Source: Algorimicrobium echini (GTDB taxonomy: Bacteria > Bacteroidota > Bacteroidia > Flavobacteriales > Flavobacteriaceae). Taken from it: 64,000 nucleotides of DNA. The DNA lies in contig NZ_FOVN01000001.1 of assembly GCF_900115185.1 (NCBI RefSeq), positions 682,001-746,000 on the forward strand, given 5' to 3'. Positions 26,863 to 36,064 of the stretch are shown piece after piece. How positions within the stretch are numbered: the stretch's first letter is position 1; every line of letters starts with the position of its first letter. Under the pieces are notes generated by a model. The model worked only from the letters and a program-made list of their open reading frames with translations. It was not told the DNA's origin and did no database searches. Position numbers and translations under genes: made by a program.

Positions 26863-27016
26863 ATTAAATTCTAAACCTTATTTCATCCAACTTAAGTTAG
26901 AGGCTTTTTTAATATTCTTGATACAAAATAGTTGAAATAAGCCATTTCACTCTTTCCATTCGACAGACAGGTGAACTGATTTTAGGTCTGATACAAACAA
27001 AGTGCATCCAAAAGCA

Positions 27017-27670
27017 TTACTTCGTTTTCACTTCACAGATGCAGCGAAAACCTGTGTAGGTATTTGGTAATATAATTTGAGTTTCAGATTTCCAATTCTC
27101 ACCAAAATATTGATCATCACCAGTAATTTCCGAAATATTATAGCTAACATAATTCTTTTTAGGATGTTTCTTTATTTTTAATTCTAATGGATTATCTGCT
27201 TCAAAATTTTTAAACCGCTTTGTAGCTTTAAAATATACTTCTGCCTTTTCATATTCTTTAGCGGTTGGCAATCTATAAAGAACTATTTTATGGTTATCTA
27301 GGAATTTTATATCCCATAAAAATTGAACCTTTTCTGAACGCCATTTACAGTAATATTCTGCCTGTTCTCTTGTAATATGAAGCATTGGAAAAAATTGATA
27401 TTTCGGATTTTTGCTATACTGATTAATCCAGTTACCATTCTTATTTATTCCTTCAGAAAAAACTAATGTCATAGGAGATTCTTCTGTATTTTCTTTTAAA
27501 GTGTTGACTAATTCCTGATACATGATATTTGTAACAGGCGACTTATCTATATACAAACTATCATTAATTTTTAAAGTTCCTGGAGGAATAAAGTCTGATT
27601 GCGAGACGCTAAACTGGAAACTACATATTGTAATAAGAAGTAGTAAAAATTGTTGTTTTGATAAATTCAT
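27017..27670 (-). CDS. SUMF1/formylglycine-generating-enzyme-like exported protein
   Basis: A 217-residue protein with an N-terminal signal peptide (about 1-23). The mature part has landmarks of the FGE-sulfatase/SUMF1 fold: an N-terminal PPGTLKINDSLYIDKSPVTN, a YRLPTAKEYEKAE helix corresponding to the RLPTEAEWE motif (about 150), and the closing GFRCICEVK (GFR motif). It is short, and I cannot recognise the copper-binding catalytic cysteine pair, so it is more likely a structural or binding FGE-like protein (as in GldJ/GldK) than a formylglycine-generating enzyme. The gene order (27.0-28.6 kb, minus strand) suggests co-expression with a small membrane protein and a LysE-type exporter. Confidence 0.72.
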   Translation of the reverse strand: MNLSKQQFLLLLITICSFQFSVSQSDFIPPGTLKINDSLYIDKSPVTNIMYQELVNTLKENTEESPMTLVFSEGINKNGNWINQYSKNPKYQFFPMLHITREQAEYYCKWRSEKVQFLWDIKFLDNHKIVLYRLPTAKEYEKAEVYFKATKRFKNFEADNPLELKIKKHPKKNYVSYNISEITGDDQYFGENWKSETQIILPNTYTGFRCICEVKTK

Positions 27671-27699
27671 TTATAACTTTTAGTAAAAATTGAAACTGA

Positions 27700-27948
27700 T
27701 TATTTTAAATATAATACTTTAAAATATTCAAAACGTGTACCAGGAACAAGGAGTTTCCATATATCTTTTTTCGCTATTGTTTTTTTTAAAACTAAACGAT
27801 AACCATCTGTAAATGTCCTATAAACAAATACATAAATACCTAAAGCCATTGTAAATTGGAAACTGGAAATGACTTGATATTTTACTAAACCTATAATTAA
27901 TACAATAGGTAAAATTATTGCTAAATAATAAAGTCCTAAATTTTTCAT
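27700..27948 (-). CDS. Small hypothetical membrane protein
   Basis: An 82-residue protein with two probable transmembrane helices (about 5-23 and 30-48) and a basic C-terminus (LVLKKTIAKKDIWKLL). It ends 29 bp before the FGE-like gene and starts 11 bp after the LysE-family gene, on the same strand. Unrecognised. Confidence 0.6.
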   Translation of the reverse strand: MKNLGLYYLAIILPIVLIIGLVKYQVISSFQFTMALGIYVFVYRTFTDGYRLVLKKTIAKKDIWKLLVPGTRFEYFKVLYLK

Positions 27949-27959
27949 ATTTAAATGTA

Positions 27960-28646
27960 TTATTCTGATTTAAAAAGCTCTATATCATCCAATTTCTTCT
28001 TTAAACGTTCTTTTTCATTAGGAAAAAAACCTTGTAAAAGCAGTAAAATACCAAATCCCATAATTACTAACGAAACAATCTTTTTCGTTTTAAAAATACG
28101 TCTAGGTGTTAGTTTATTTTTAAGTGTTTTTGCGGCTACTATTTTAAGTAAATCCACTAAAAAATAAACGGCTAGAATGGTCCCTAAAAACACAAATAAT
28201 CCATGATCTGTTTCCGTTAGTGAGTTCCCTATTACTATAAACCCTAGCCAACCTAATAACACACCAATATTGATAAAGTTTAGTAAAAAGCCTTTTATAA
28301 ATAGTTTTCCGAAGTTCTTTTTTAATTCAACGGTATGAAATTCCCTAACAATATCTCGAAAGGATTTGGCAGTTTTAGTAAACGATATAAATCCGTAAAC
28401 AGCTAATAATACACCTCCAAAAATTAGAAAATTTGGATCATCTTTTATTTTATCGAGAAGTTTTGTGGTGCTATAAAAAGCAACAAGAATAAAGAAAATA
28501 TCAGCTAGAATTACACCAAAATCGAATATTAAAGCGCTTTTAACACCTTTAGTGGCACTGGTTTCTAGGAGAACAAAAAACACAGGTCCAATGGTAAAGG
28601 ATAAAAGTATTCCAAAAGGAATAGCTGCTAAAATATCATCAATCAT
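27960..28646 (-). CDS. LysE family transporter
   Basis: A 228-residue polytopic membrane protein. The N-terminal segment IPFGILLSFTIGPVFFVLLE, with its conserved Gly-Pro, is characteristic of the LysE/RhtB exporter superfamily, and five to six helices follow. These proteins export amino acids or related small molecules; the substrate cannot be inferred. It is the first gene of a three-gene minus-strand run. Confidence 0.85.
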   Translation of the reverse strand: MIDDILAAIPFGILLSFTIGPVFFVLLETSATKGVKSALIFDFGVILADIFFILVAFYSTTKLLDKIKDDPNFLIFGGVLLAVYGFISFTKTAKSFRDIVREFHTVELKKNFGKLFIKGFLLNFINIGVLLGWLGFIVIGNSLTETDHGLFVFLGTILAVYFLVDLLKIVAAKTLKNKLTPRRIFKTKKIVSLVIMGFGILLLLQGFFPNEKERLKKKLDDIELFKSE

Positions 28647-28691
28647 AAATTTTGAAAAGCAATTTGTACAAATTTATGAAAAACCTAGGTA

Positions 28692-29369
28692 TTAATCCTT
28701 ACGAATTACTTTTCCTCCAAAAACGGTATTTTCTTCAACCAATTTAGGATTTCCATAAATATATACGCTACCTCCAGCACGTACTTTGGCATCTACTTTT
28801 TCAGATGCTTTTATATGCGCCTCACCGGCTGCTCGGATAACCACTTTTGCTGTTTCGCTTTCTAATTCTTTACCTAGAAAGGATCCACCTGTTGATAAAT
28901 CAATATCCTGATTTTTAGTAGTTCCAGTCACGCGAATAACGCCACCTGTAACGGCTTTAGCTTCTAAAAACGTAATATCTTGAACCATAAGTTTTATACT
29001 GCCACCTTCTTGTGCATTTAAATCTATTTCAAACTGATTAAAAATATCATTCGAGCCAACAAAAGCTCCTTCATTGACGTCAATAATATCAATTTGTTTG
29101 TAGTGTAATTCAATAGTAGTTTCATCTCCATCAAATAGTTTTTCAAGAGACATTCTTACTTTTAATTTACCGTTTTTATTAACAATAACGACATCTTCGG
29201 TGTTTTTACCTGAAATGATAATTTTATTTTCATCGGCTTTTATTAAGGCAACTTCTATCCTATCGTAAACTTTTAGTTCATTAAAATCGCCTAGCATTTT
29301 TTCAGTTTGAGCTTGACTTATTTGGGTTATTAATGCGATTAAAACGAGTGCAAAAAGCAATTTTTTCAT
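28692..29369 (-). CDS. DUF2807 (GIN domain) exported protein
   Basis: A 225-residue protein with a signal peptide (MKKLLFALVLIALITQISQA) and a beta-helix-like GIN/DUF2807 domain built from short repeated strands. VYDRIEVALIKADEN near the start and GGSVYIYGNP near the end are typical. These proteins are annotated as putative auto-transporter adhesin head domains, but the function in Bacteroidota is unknown. Monocistronic; the dispersed repeat element lies about 70 bp upstream. Confidence 0.87.
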   Translation of the reverse strand: MKKLLFALVLIALITQISQAQTEKMLGDFNELKVYDRIEVALIKADENKIIISGKNTEDVVIVNKNGKLKVRMSLEKLFDGDETTIELHYKQIDIIDVNEGAFVGSNDIFNQFEIDLNAQEGGSIKLMVQDITFLEAKAVTGGVIRVTGTTKNQDIDLSTGGSFLGKELESETAKVVIRAAGEAHIKASEKVDAKVRAGGSVYIYGNPKLVEENTVFGGKVIRKD

Positions 29370-29440
29370 GGTTATTGAGAGTTGAAAAAGAAATTTTATT
29401 TAAAATAGATATAAATTTGAAAAACCGTTTATATAATAAT

Positions 29441-29638
29441 CCTTTCTTTTTTTCATTGCCAAAAAAAGAAACAAAAAAGTCTAGGCTTACGAACCCTATA
29501 TCTAAATTTTTCATTCGATGTCTAAATTTTAGGAACTTGTTTAAAAAACTTCGAATACTCCAAAATTTAGCTTGCTCCAACAGCCTAAAATTTTATGACA
29601 TCTTCATTTCAAATTTTACGATAAATTTTCGATAGGCC
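29441..29638 (-). repeat. Dispersed structured repeat, copy A
   Basis: This 198-bp block on the minus strand matches the block at 56049-56248 along most of its length. It carries 10-bp arms AAATTTTAGG and CCTAAAATTT (plus-strand positions 29584-29593 and 29524-29533) enclosing a roughly 50-bp loop that differs between copies. A terminal A/T hairpin (29443-29472) closes the element. The other features of the 371-bp gap 29370-29740 are unremarkable AT-rich sequence. Confidence 0.85.
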
Positions 29639-29740
29639 GTAATTAGGGATATTTAAATATAAATATTCCGAAAAAATAATAGATTAAAAAGAATTATTTT
29701 AAAAATTATTTTAAAAATTTAAAAATACACGTTACAAAAA

Positions 29741-31960
29741 CTATTCCTGATGTTTTCCTATGAGGTAAAAATCTAAATGTTTTTTAACTAAATCCGTATC
29801 TTTTACTTTAACAACGACTTCATCTCCTAATTGGTACATGGTTTTAGAATTTTTTCCAATTAGTGCATAATGATCTTCATCAAATTGATAATGATCGTCT
29901 TTCATATCACGAACACTTACCATACCTTCACATTTGTTTGCAATAATTTCTATATATATTCCCCAATCGGTAACGCCTGAAATAACGCCAACAAACTCTT
30001 CATCTTTATGGTCTTCCATAAAGCGAATTTGCATGTATTTAATAGAATCTCGTTCTGCTTTGGTGGCTAAATTTTCCATATTACTGGAATGATTACATTT
30101 ATCTTCATAAATATCTGCATTGGCAGATTTTTCACCATCCAAATACAGTTGTAATAATCTATGAGCCATAACATCTGGATACCGACGAATAGGCGATGTA
30201 AAATGACTGTAGTAATCAAAGGCAAGTCCGTAGTGACCAATATTATGAGTGGTATATTCTGCCTTACTCATGGTTCGGATGGTTAAGGTATCTACTAAAT
30301 TTTGTTCTTTTTTTCCAACAACATCACTTAATAAATTATTTAACGATGCGGATACCGTTTTTTTATCCTTAAAATTTAATTTGTAACCAAAACGACTCAC
30401 CACATTTTGAAGTGCAGCTAATTTAGTTTCATCGGGTTCATCATGAACGCGGTAAATAAAAGTTTTTTTCTGTTTCCCTACAAATTCAGAAACTTTTCGG
30501 TTGGCTAATAACATGAATTCTTCAATCATTTTATTAGCATCTTTGGATGTTTTAAAGAACACACCTACTGGATTTGCATTATCATCCAAATCAAATTTCA
30601 CCTCTACTTTATCAAAAGAGATAGCCCCAGAACGCATCCGTTTTGAACGCATTTTTTTAGCAAACGCATCCATTTTTATAATGGCTTCTGCTATTTCTGG
30701 CTTTGTTTGATAGGTTTTACCTGAAATAGCTACTTCAGCAGGAATAGTGGTATTAATGGATGAAATTTCTGCTTTTTCAGAAACTGTGTTATTTTCAATG
30801 ATGGCTTGCGCTTCTTCGTAAGCAAAACGCGCATCTGAATAAGTTACCGTCCTACCAAACCACTCGTGAACCACTTCCGCTTTCTCATTCATTTTAAAAA
30901 CGGCTGAAAACGTATATTTTTCTTCATGTGGACGCAAAGAACAGGCATTATTAGATAAGACTTCTGGTAACATTGGTACCACGCGATCTACTAAATAAAC
31001 TGAAGTTGCGCGCTCATAGGCTTCATCATCTAAAATGGTTCCTGGTTGTAAATAGTGGGACACATCTGCAATGTGAATACCAATTTCATAAAGTCCATTA
31101 TCCAACACTTTAAATGATAGAGCATCATCAAAATCTTTGGCATCTTTCGGGTCAATGGTAAAGGTTAAATCCTCACGCATATCCCGACGTTTGGCAATTT
31201 CTTCTTTAGTTATGGAAGTATCAATTTTATTAGCAAAATCCTCTACTTCTTTCGGAAATTCTAATGGCAACCCATATTCAGCTAAAATAGCATGAATTTC
31301 GGTATTGTGTTCACCTGGTCTTCCTAAAACTTCTATCACTTTTCCATTAGGTGAATCGGCTTTTTCTGGCCATTCTTCTAATGAAACCAATACTTTATCG
31401 CCATCTTTAGCTTTCTTGGTTTTATTAATAGGAACAAAAATATCGGTATACATTTTATTACTATCAACTACTACAAAAGCGTAGTTTTTATGGAGTTGGA
31501 TAACACCAACATATTCCGTTTTAGCGCGTTTAATAATTTGGGTAATTTCGCCTTCACGCTTGCCATTTTTTAACCGTTTGTAGGCATAAAATTCTACCTC
31601 ATCGCCATGAAGGGCTTTATTCATATTGTTTGAAGCAATGTATACATCGTCTTCAAAATTGTCTGAAATAATATAACCAGCGCCTCTGGATGCCATATCC
31701 ACACGACCAGTATGGTATTCGGTTGTTATGATAGCTTTAAATTTTCCGCGCTCTACTTCTTCAATCTCTTGTTTTGCTTTAAGTTGCTGTAGTTTTTTTA
31801 TAATCTGATTGCGACTACTAGCGTCATTAACGCCAATTTTAGCAGCAATTTGTTTATAGTTAAAGGATTGGTTTCTGTCTTTTTTTAAGATACTTAAGAT
31901 TGTATTTGTCAAATTGGAAATCTTATTATTTGAAGGTTTCCTGTGTTTCTTTTTTGTCAT
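29741..31960 (-). CDS. rnr: Ribonuclease R (exoribonuclease II family)
   Basis: A 739-residue 3'-5' exoribonuclease able to degrade structured RNA. An N-terminal winged-helix/cold-shock region (about 1-230) is followed by the RNB catalytic core beginning near 265, with the metal-binding motif FTIDPKDAKDFDDALS. A C-terminal S1 RNA-binding domain lies at about 645-735 (EFVGVISGVTDWGIYIEI). The length and order are typical of RNase R. It reads away from the large AT-rich gap that I propose as a candidate origin. Confidence 0.95.
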   Translation of the reverse strand: MTKKKHRKPSNNKISNLTNTILSILKKDRNQSFNYKQIAAKIGVNDASSRNQIIKKLQQLKAKQEIEEVERGKFKAIITTEYHTGRVDMASRGAGYIISDNFEDDVYIASNNMNKALHGDEVEFYAYKRLKNGKREGEITQIIKRAKTEYVGVIQLHKNYAFVVVDSNKMYTDIFVPINKTKKAKDGDKVLVSLEEWPEKADSPNGKVIEVLGRPGEHNTEIHAILAEYGLPLEFPKEVEDFANKIDTSITKEEIAKRRDMREDLTFTIDPKDAKDFDDALSFKVLDNGLYEIGIHIADVSHYLQPGTILDDEAYERATSVYLVDRVVPMLPEVLSNNACSLRPHEEKYTFSAVFKMNEKAEVVHEWFGRTVTYSDARFAYEEAQAIIENNTVSEKAEISSINTTIPAEVAISGKTYQTKPEIAEAIIKMDAFAKKMRSKRMRSGAISFDKVEVKFDLDDNANPVGVFFKTSKDANKMIEEFMLLANRKVSEFVGKQKKTFIYRVHDEPDETKLAALQNVVSRFGYKLNFKDKKTVSASLNNLLSDVVGKKEQNLVDTLTIRTMSKAEYTTHNIGHYGLAFDYYSHFTSPIRRYPDVMAHRLLQLYLDGEKSANADIYEDKCNHSSNMENLATKAERDSIKYMQIRFMEDHKDEEFVGVISGVTDWGIYIEIIANKCEGMVSVRDMKDDHYQFDEDHYALIGKNSKTMYQLGDEVVVKVKDTDLVKKHLDFYLIGKHQE

Positions 31961-32823
31961 TTAAATTGTAATCGTTTTATTCCTTTGAATCTTGATAACT
32001 ATTGGAAAGGAATCTTATAGTTTTATAAAAATAATACATTTAAGGAAGAGATTAACGCTTTCACTTTAATTATTAATAGTGAATAGGTTACTAAACGTAT
32101 TAAGTTAATGCAAAGCTACGGTTTTAATATTAAATGGAAATTTAGATTGTTTTATTTAATATATAAATAACATACCTATTTTAAATATGCTTCTTAAATC
32201 TTTTATAAATCAGTAAAATTTTAAAAAAAGTAGTTATCCACATATATATAGATAATCATCTTTTTCTTTTAAAATTTTAAAAAAATAATAATGGTTATTA
32301 TAGTGTGTTAATAGAGGTATAACTTTATGCAATTTTATTTTGATACTACGTAGTTTACAATTTATTGATACCTAGTTAACAATTAATACACGCGTAACAA
32401 GTTCATTTTTAGCTCTATTTTTAATACTATTAACAACTGTTAATAACCGATGTTAATAGATAAAAGCTGACAAGTATTTTACATTTTGGTGTTTATAAAT
32501 GATAATTCAAGGTCTTAAAACTTGTCCAAAAAAAACAGCTAACTTTTTTGGTTTATTAGTGCTGACTTTTGCTTGAAAAAATTAATTGACTTTTAAAAAT
32601 TTATCTATTAGAATTTAATGAACAGTTATGAACAGGTTATGAGTTTTTAAAAGGTACTTATTAATAATTTCATATTTTTGGTAAGTAAATAATTTAATAA
32701 TCTTATAATCAAATAGTTATATTTTTATATATTTACGCTATGAGAAATTCTCCCTCACTCTAATTTCTTTATCAAGTTAAAATAGCATTATAAATTTTTA
32801 CTAACGTTTTAATCCATTTTAAA
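31961..32823. other. Candidate chromosomal replication origin (oriC)
   Basis: An 863-bp gap with no ORF of note and extreme AT content. It contains a perfect DnaA box TTATCCACA (32234-32242). Four copies of a related 9-mer, TGTTAATA(A/G), lie at 32306-32314, 32427-32435 (inverted), 32438-32446 and 32451-32459. An A/T-only stretch at 32263-32290 is a plausible unwinding element. A short tandem repeat, ATGAACAG(G)TT, sits at 32618-32638. Genes on the left are mainly minus strand, and those directly right are plus strand. Two parS-like sites are about 20 kb away. Confidence 0.55.
32234..32242 (+). promoter_or_regulatory. Consensus DnaA box
   Basis: TTATCCACA, an exact match to the bacterial DnaA-box consensus, inside the large AT-rich gap. 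Confidence 0.7.
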
Positions 32824-34140
32824 ATGAAAAAATGCTACACCTATTTTTTAAGCACATCTCTTTTTTTACTTTTTAGTCCATTGGTCCTGGCACAATATAC
32901 CAGTATTCCAGATGCTGAATTTGAACAATTATTAATAACCGAATCTATTGATAGTGAAGGCATATTAGATGGTCAAGTTTTAAGTAGTGATGTGGCAACT
33001 GTAACGAGTTTGGATATTTCCTATACCAGTATTTCTGATATTACAGGAATTCAAGATTTTACGTCTTTAATTTCTTTTGAAGCACTACAAACCACTAATT
33101 TGATAGATGTGGATTTAACGGGATTAGCACTTTTGGAAGATATTGATATGTCTTATAGCCTTAATATTGACACATTTGATGTTTCAGGATGTGTTAATTT
33201 GAAAAACTTAAATATTTCCCATACTAACTTTGATATATTAGATTTGAATTCTAATAATTTATTGGAAACCATTGATATGTCCTATAGTGGTGTATTAAAT
33301 TTAGATTTAAATGGTAAAAGTAATCTTACGTGGCTTTATGCAAATCTAGCTGATATTCAAACTTTAGACATTACTGGTTGTTCCGCCTTATCCTTAATTA
33401 ATATAAACGAAACATCCATCAATGTTTTGGATTTAAGTGGGAATATCGCAATTACTGCTTTGGGTTTTTATAGAACTCATTTGACCACACTTATTTTAAA
33501 TGGCTGTACTAATCTAACCTCATTAGATTTTAATTGGAATTATGATTTAGCGAGTTTGGATTTGACAAATTGTAGTAATTTAACTGATATTAGTTTTGTA
33601 AATGGCTCTTTTATAGATATTGCTTTAAATACAGATGATTTAATAAATTTAGAAACCATTGAGTTTAATAACGGAGGGGTAAGGAGTTTGGATTTACAAA
33701 ATAGCCCTAATTTAACAACCTTAACGTTTTACTATTCAGGTATTAGTAATTTGGACTTACGCAATGGAAATAACACCAATTTAGACATAAGTATTGAAGG
33801 GACTAGTCTTGAGTGTATTAGTGTTGATGACGTTGATTACGCCACTAACAATTGGCCCGATGTGGTAGATGATGTTGTTTACAGCACGGACTGCTCTACA
33901 TTAACTTTAAATGAAATTCAAACTGAATCTTTGAAATTATACCCTAATCCGAGTTCAGAATTTTTACAAATATCAGGTTTACAGCAAAATGTAAATTATA
34001 GTATTTTAGATTTTCAAGGCAAACAAATGCAATCTGGAACGCTTATACCTCAAGAAAATATTCCAATTAACTCATTACAATCAGGACTTTATTTTTTGAG
34101 AATAGATTCTGGTACCAACTTTAAATTCATTAAAAAATAA
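32824..34140 (+). CDS. Type IX secreted repeat protein with T9SS type A sorting domain
   Basis: A 438-residue exported protein: signal peptide (about 1-23), then irregular leucine-rich-like repeats (L..L.LDISYT, LDLTNCSNLTDI and similar) from about 30 to 340, and a C-terminal T9SS type A sorting domain of about 75 residues (LKLYPNPSSEFLQISG to FKFIKK). It is expected to be moved across the outer membrane by the type IX system and attached to the surface, probably for adhesion or protein binding. It lies directly right of the candidate origin, and no promoter is obvious. Confidence 0.9.
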   Translation: MKKCYTYFLSTSLFLLFSPLVLAQYTSIPDAEFEQLLITESIDSEGILDGQVLSSDVATVTSLDISYTSISDITGIQDFTSLISFEALQTTNLIDVDLTGLALLEDIDMSYSLNIDTFDVSGCVNLKNLNISHTNFDILDLNSNNLLETIDMSYSGVLNLDLNGKSNLTWLYANLADIQTLDITGCSALSLININETSINVLDLSGNIAITALGFYRTHLTTLILNGCTNLTSLDFNWNYDLASLDLTNCSNLTDISFVNGSFIDIALNTDDLINLETIEFNNGGVRSLDLQNSPNLTTLTFYYSGISNLDLRNGNNTNLDISIEGTSLECISVDDVDYATNNWPDVVDDVVYSTDCSTLTLNEIQTESLKLYPNPSSEFLQISGLQQNVNYSILDFQGKQMQSGTLIPQENIPINSLQSGLYFLRIDSGTNFKFIKK

Positions 34141-34219
34141 CGGATATACTCAAACTATCTAAACTTAAAGATATCGGTTTATTTTTTTACCTTTAACGAG
34201 ATTCTAAACGTTATAAAAA

Positions 34220-34654
34220 ATGAAAATATCTATAGGAAACGATCACGCAGGAACCGATTATAAACTAGCTGTTGTAAAGCATTTAGAAGCTAAAGGCCAT
34301 CAGGTTACCAACTACGGAACAGATTCTAACGATAGCGTAGACTATCCAGATTTTGTACATCCTGTAGCAGAAGATGTGGAACTTAAAAAAGTAGATTTTG
34401 GAATCATTATCTGCGGATCTGGAAATGGTGCCAACATGACTGCAAATAAACATCAAGGTGTGCGTTCCGCCTTATGTTGGACGAAAGAAATTACAGCTTT
34501 AGCCAGACAACATAACGATGCTAATATTTTAAGCATTCCAGCTCGTTATACTGCCGTTCAGCAAGCTATACAAATGGTAGATACGTTTTTAGAAACGGCT
34601 TTTGAAGGTGGTAGACATCAAAATCGTGTGGATAAAATTCCAGTTTCTTGTTAA
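34220..34654 (+). CDS. rpiB: Ribose-5-phosphate isomerase B
   Basis: A 144-residue RpiB/LacAB-family isomerase interconverting ribose-5-phosphate and ribulose-5-phosphate in the pentose-phosphate pathway. The N-terminus MKISIGNDHAGTDYK, catalytic cysteine in IICGSGNG (about 72-79) and NKHQGVRSALCW are diagnostic. Normal length. It is co-directional with the cation efflux gene 23 bp downstream. Confidence 0.96.
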   Translation: MKISIGNDHAGTDYKLAVVKHLEAKGHQVTNYGTDSNDSVDYPDFVHPVAEDVELKKVDFGIIICGSGNGANMTANKHQGVRSALCWTKEITALARQHNDANILSIPARYTAVQQAIQMVDTFLETAFEGGRHQNRVDKIPVSC

Positions 34655-34677
34655 TTCCAAATTAAAATTAGCATGAA

Positions 34678-35589
34678 ATGGGTCATACGCATGCAGACAA
34701 CCACCAGCATCTGGAAATGAGAGGAAGAAACTTACTAATTTCCATTCTTCTTAATATCCTTATTACTTTAGCACAAGTTATTGGTGGTTTGGTTTCTGGA
34801 AGTTTATCGTTGTTGAGTGATGCCCTCCATAATTTTAGCGATGTTATATCACTAATTATTAGTTACGTTGCTTCCAAACTTACCAAACAAAAAGCGTCTG
34901 TTAATAGAACGTTTGGTTTTAAACGTGCTGAAATTTTAGCGGCTTTTATTAATGCTACTACGCTTATAATTGTAGCATTAATTCTTATTAAAGAGGCTGT
35001 TATACGTTTTCAAGAACCACAAATTATAGAATCTGGTTTGGTTATTTGGCTTTCAGCTATTGCTATTTTAGGCAATGGCTTTTCGGTGCTATTACTTAAA
35101 AAAGATTCCAAATCAAATCTTAATATGCGTTCAGCTTATTTGCATTTGCTAACTGATATGTTGGCAAGTGTGGCTGTTTTAATTGGAGGCTTGCTCATGA
35201 AATATTACCAGTTGTTTTGGATAGATAGTGTGTTAACCTTTCTAATTGCTGTATATTTAATTTGGGTTGGTTGGGATTTATTAAAAACCTCCACCAAAAT
35301 GATTATGCTTTTTACACCAGATCATATTGACATTGAAGAGGTGGTTAAAACGGTTAATAAAATACCAAAAGTAAAAAAATTGCACCATGTTCATATCTGG
35401 AATTTAAGTGATAATGAGTTGCATTTGGAAGCACATTTAGATTTATATGAAGATATATCCATCACTGAATTCGATAGCTTATTAACATCAATTGAACAGG
35501 TTTTGCATGATGAATTTGATATCAATCATGTAACCATTCAACCAGAATTTGAAAAGCAAGATCCTAAAGAAGTGATAGTTCAAGATTAA
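34678..35589 (+). CDS. Cation diffusion facilitator transporter (CzcD-like)
   Basis: A 303-residue CDF exporter for divalent metals such as Zn2+. It has an N-terminal His-rich tail (MGHTHADNHQH), six membrane helices with the metal sites HNFSD (helix II) and HLLTD (helix V), and a cytosolic C-terminal domain from about 210 (VNKIPKVKKLHHVHIW). CDF proteins swap metal for protons. It is likely co-transcribed with rpiB and possibly the downstream acetyltransferase (30 bp gap). Confidence 0.92.
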   Translation: MGHTHADNHQHLEMRGRNLLISILLNILITLAQVIGGLVSGSLSLLSDALHNFSDVISLIISYVASKLTKQKASVNRTFGFKRAEILAAFINATTLIIVALILIKEAVIRFQEPQIIESGLVIWLSAIAILGNGFSVLLLKKDSKSNLNMRSAYLHLLTDMLASVAVLIGGLLMKYYQLFWIDSVLTFLIAVYLIWVGWDLLKTSTKMIMLFTPDHIDIEEVVKTVNKIPKVKKLHHVHIWNLSDNELHLEAHLDLYEDISITEFDSLLTSIEQVLHDEFDINHVTIQPEFEKQDPKEVIVQD

Positions 35590-35619
35590 CAAGATTAAGT
35601 TTTAAAACATACATAATAC

Positions 35620-36063
35620 ATGTTAAACATCTATACCAAAACATTTCAGGAATTAACAATCAATGAGTTATACCAAATATTACAATTACGAAGTGAAGTT
35701 TTTGTAGTGGAGCAAGATTGCGTGTATCAAGATATAGATGGAAAAGATGCTAAAGCGCTTCATGTTTTAGGTATTAAAAACGATATATTGGTAGCCTACA
35801 CACGTATTTTTAAACCTGGTTTTTATTTTGATGAAGCGAGTATTGGTCGAGTTGTTGTTAAAAAAACCGAACGCAAACACCAATATGGTTATGATATTAT
35901 GAGAGCTTCTATGGAAGCCATAAAAAATACGTATAACGAAACCACTATTAAGATTTCTGCACAAACGTATTTAAAAACATTCTATACTAATTTAGGGTTT
36001 CAGGAGGTTGGCGATGGGTATTTGGAGGATGGTATTCCACATATTGGAATGGTTAAAAATTAA
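35620..36063 (+). CDS. ElaA-type GNAT acetyltransferase
   Basis: A 147-residue GNAT-fold protein. The opening (TFQELTINELYQILQLRSEVFVVEQ, cut here as landmarks TINELYQIL and RSEVFVVEQ) and IGRVVVKKTERKHQYGYDIM, with its acetyl-CoA loop, match the ElaA family. The substrate is unknown. It is the third gene of the plus-strand run after rpiB. Confidence 0.88.
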   Translation: MLNIYTKTFQELTINELYQILQLRSEVFVVEQDCVYQDIDGKDAKALHVLGIKNDILVAYTRIFKPGFYFDEASIGRVVVKKTERKHQYGYDIMRASMEAIKNTYNETTIKISAQTYLKTFYTNLGFQEVGDGYLEDGIPHIGMVKN

Positions 36064-36064
36064 A

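Noticed and set aside
26184-28646. Genomic island integrated at tRNA-Cys
   Set aside because: No integrase, no duplicated tRNA 3' end and no clear composition shift; kept only as a weak finding.
29302-29635. Open frames on both strands inside and next to the dispersed repeat
   Set aside because: They have no start context, no family resemblance and biased Phe/Lys/Asn content expected from AT-rich repeat DNA; the same block at 56.1 kb does not keep the frame.
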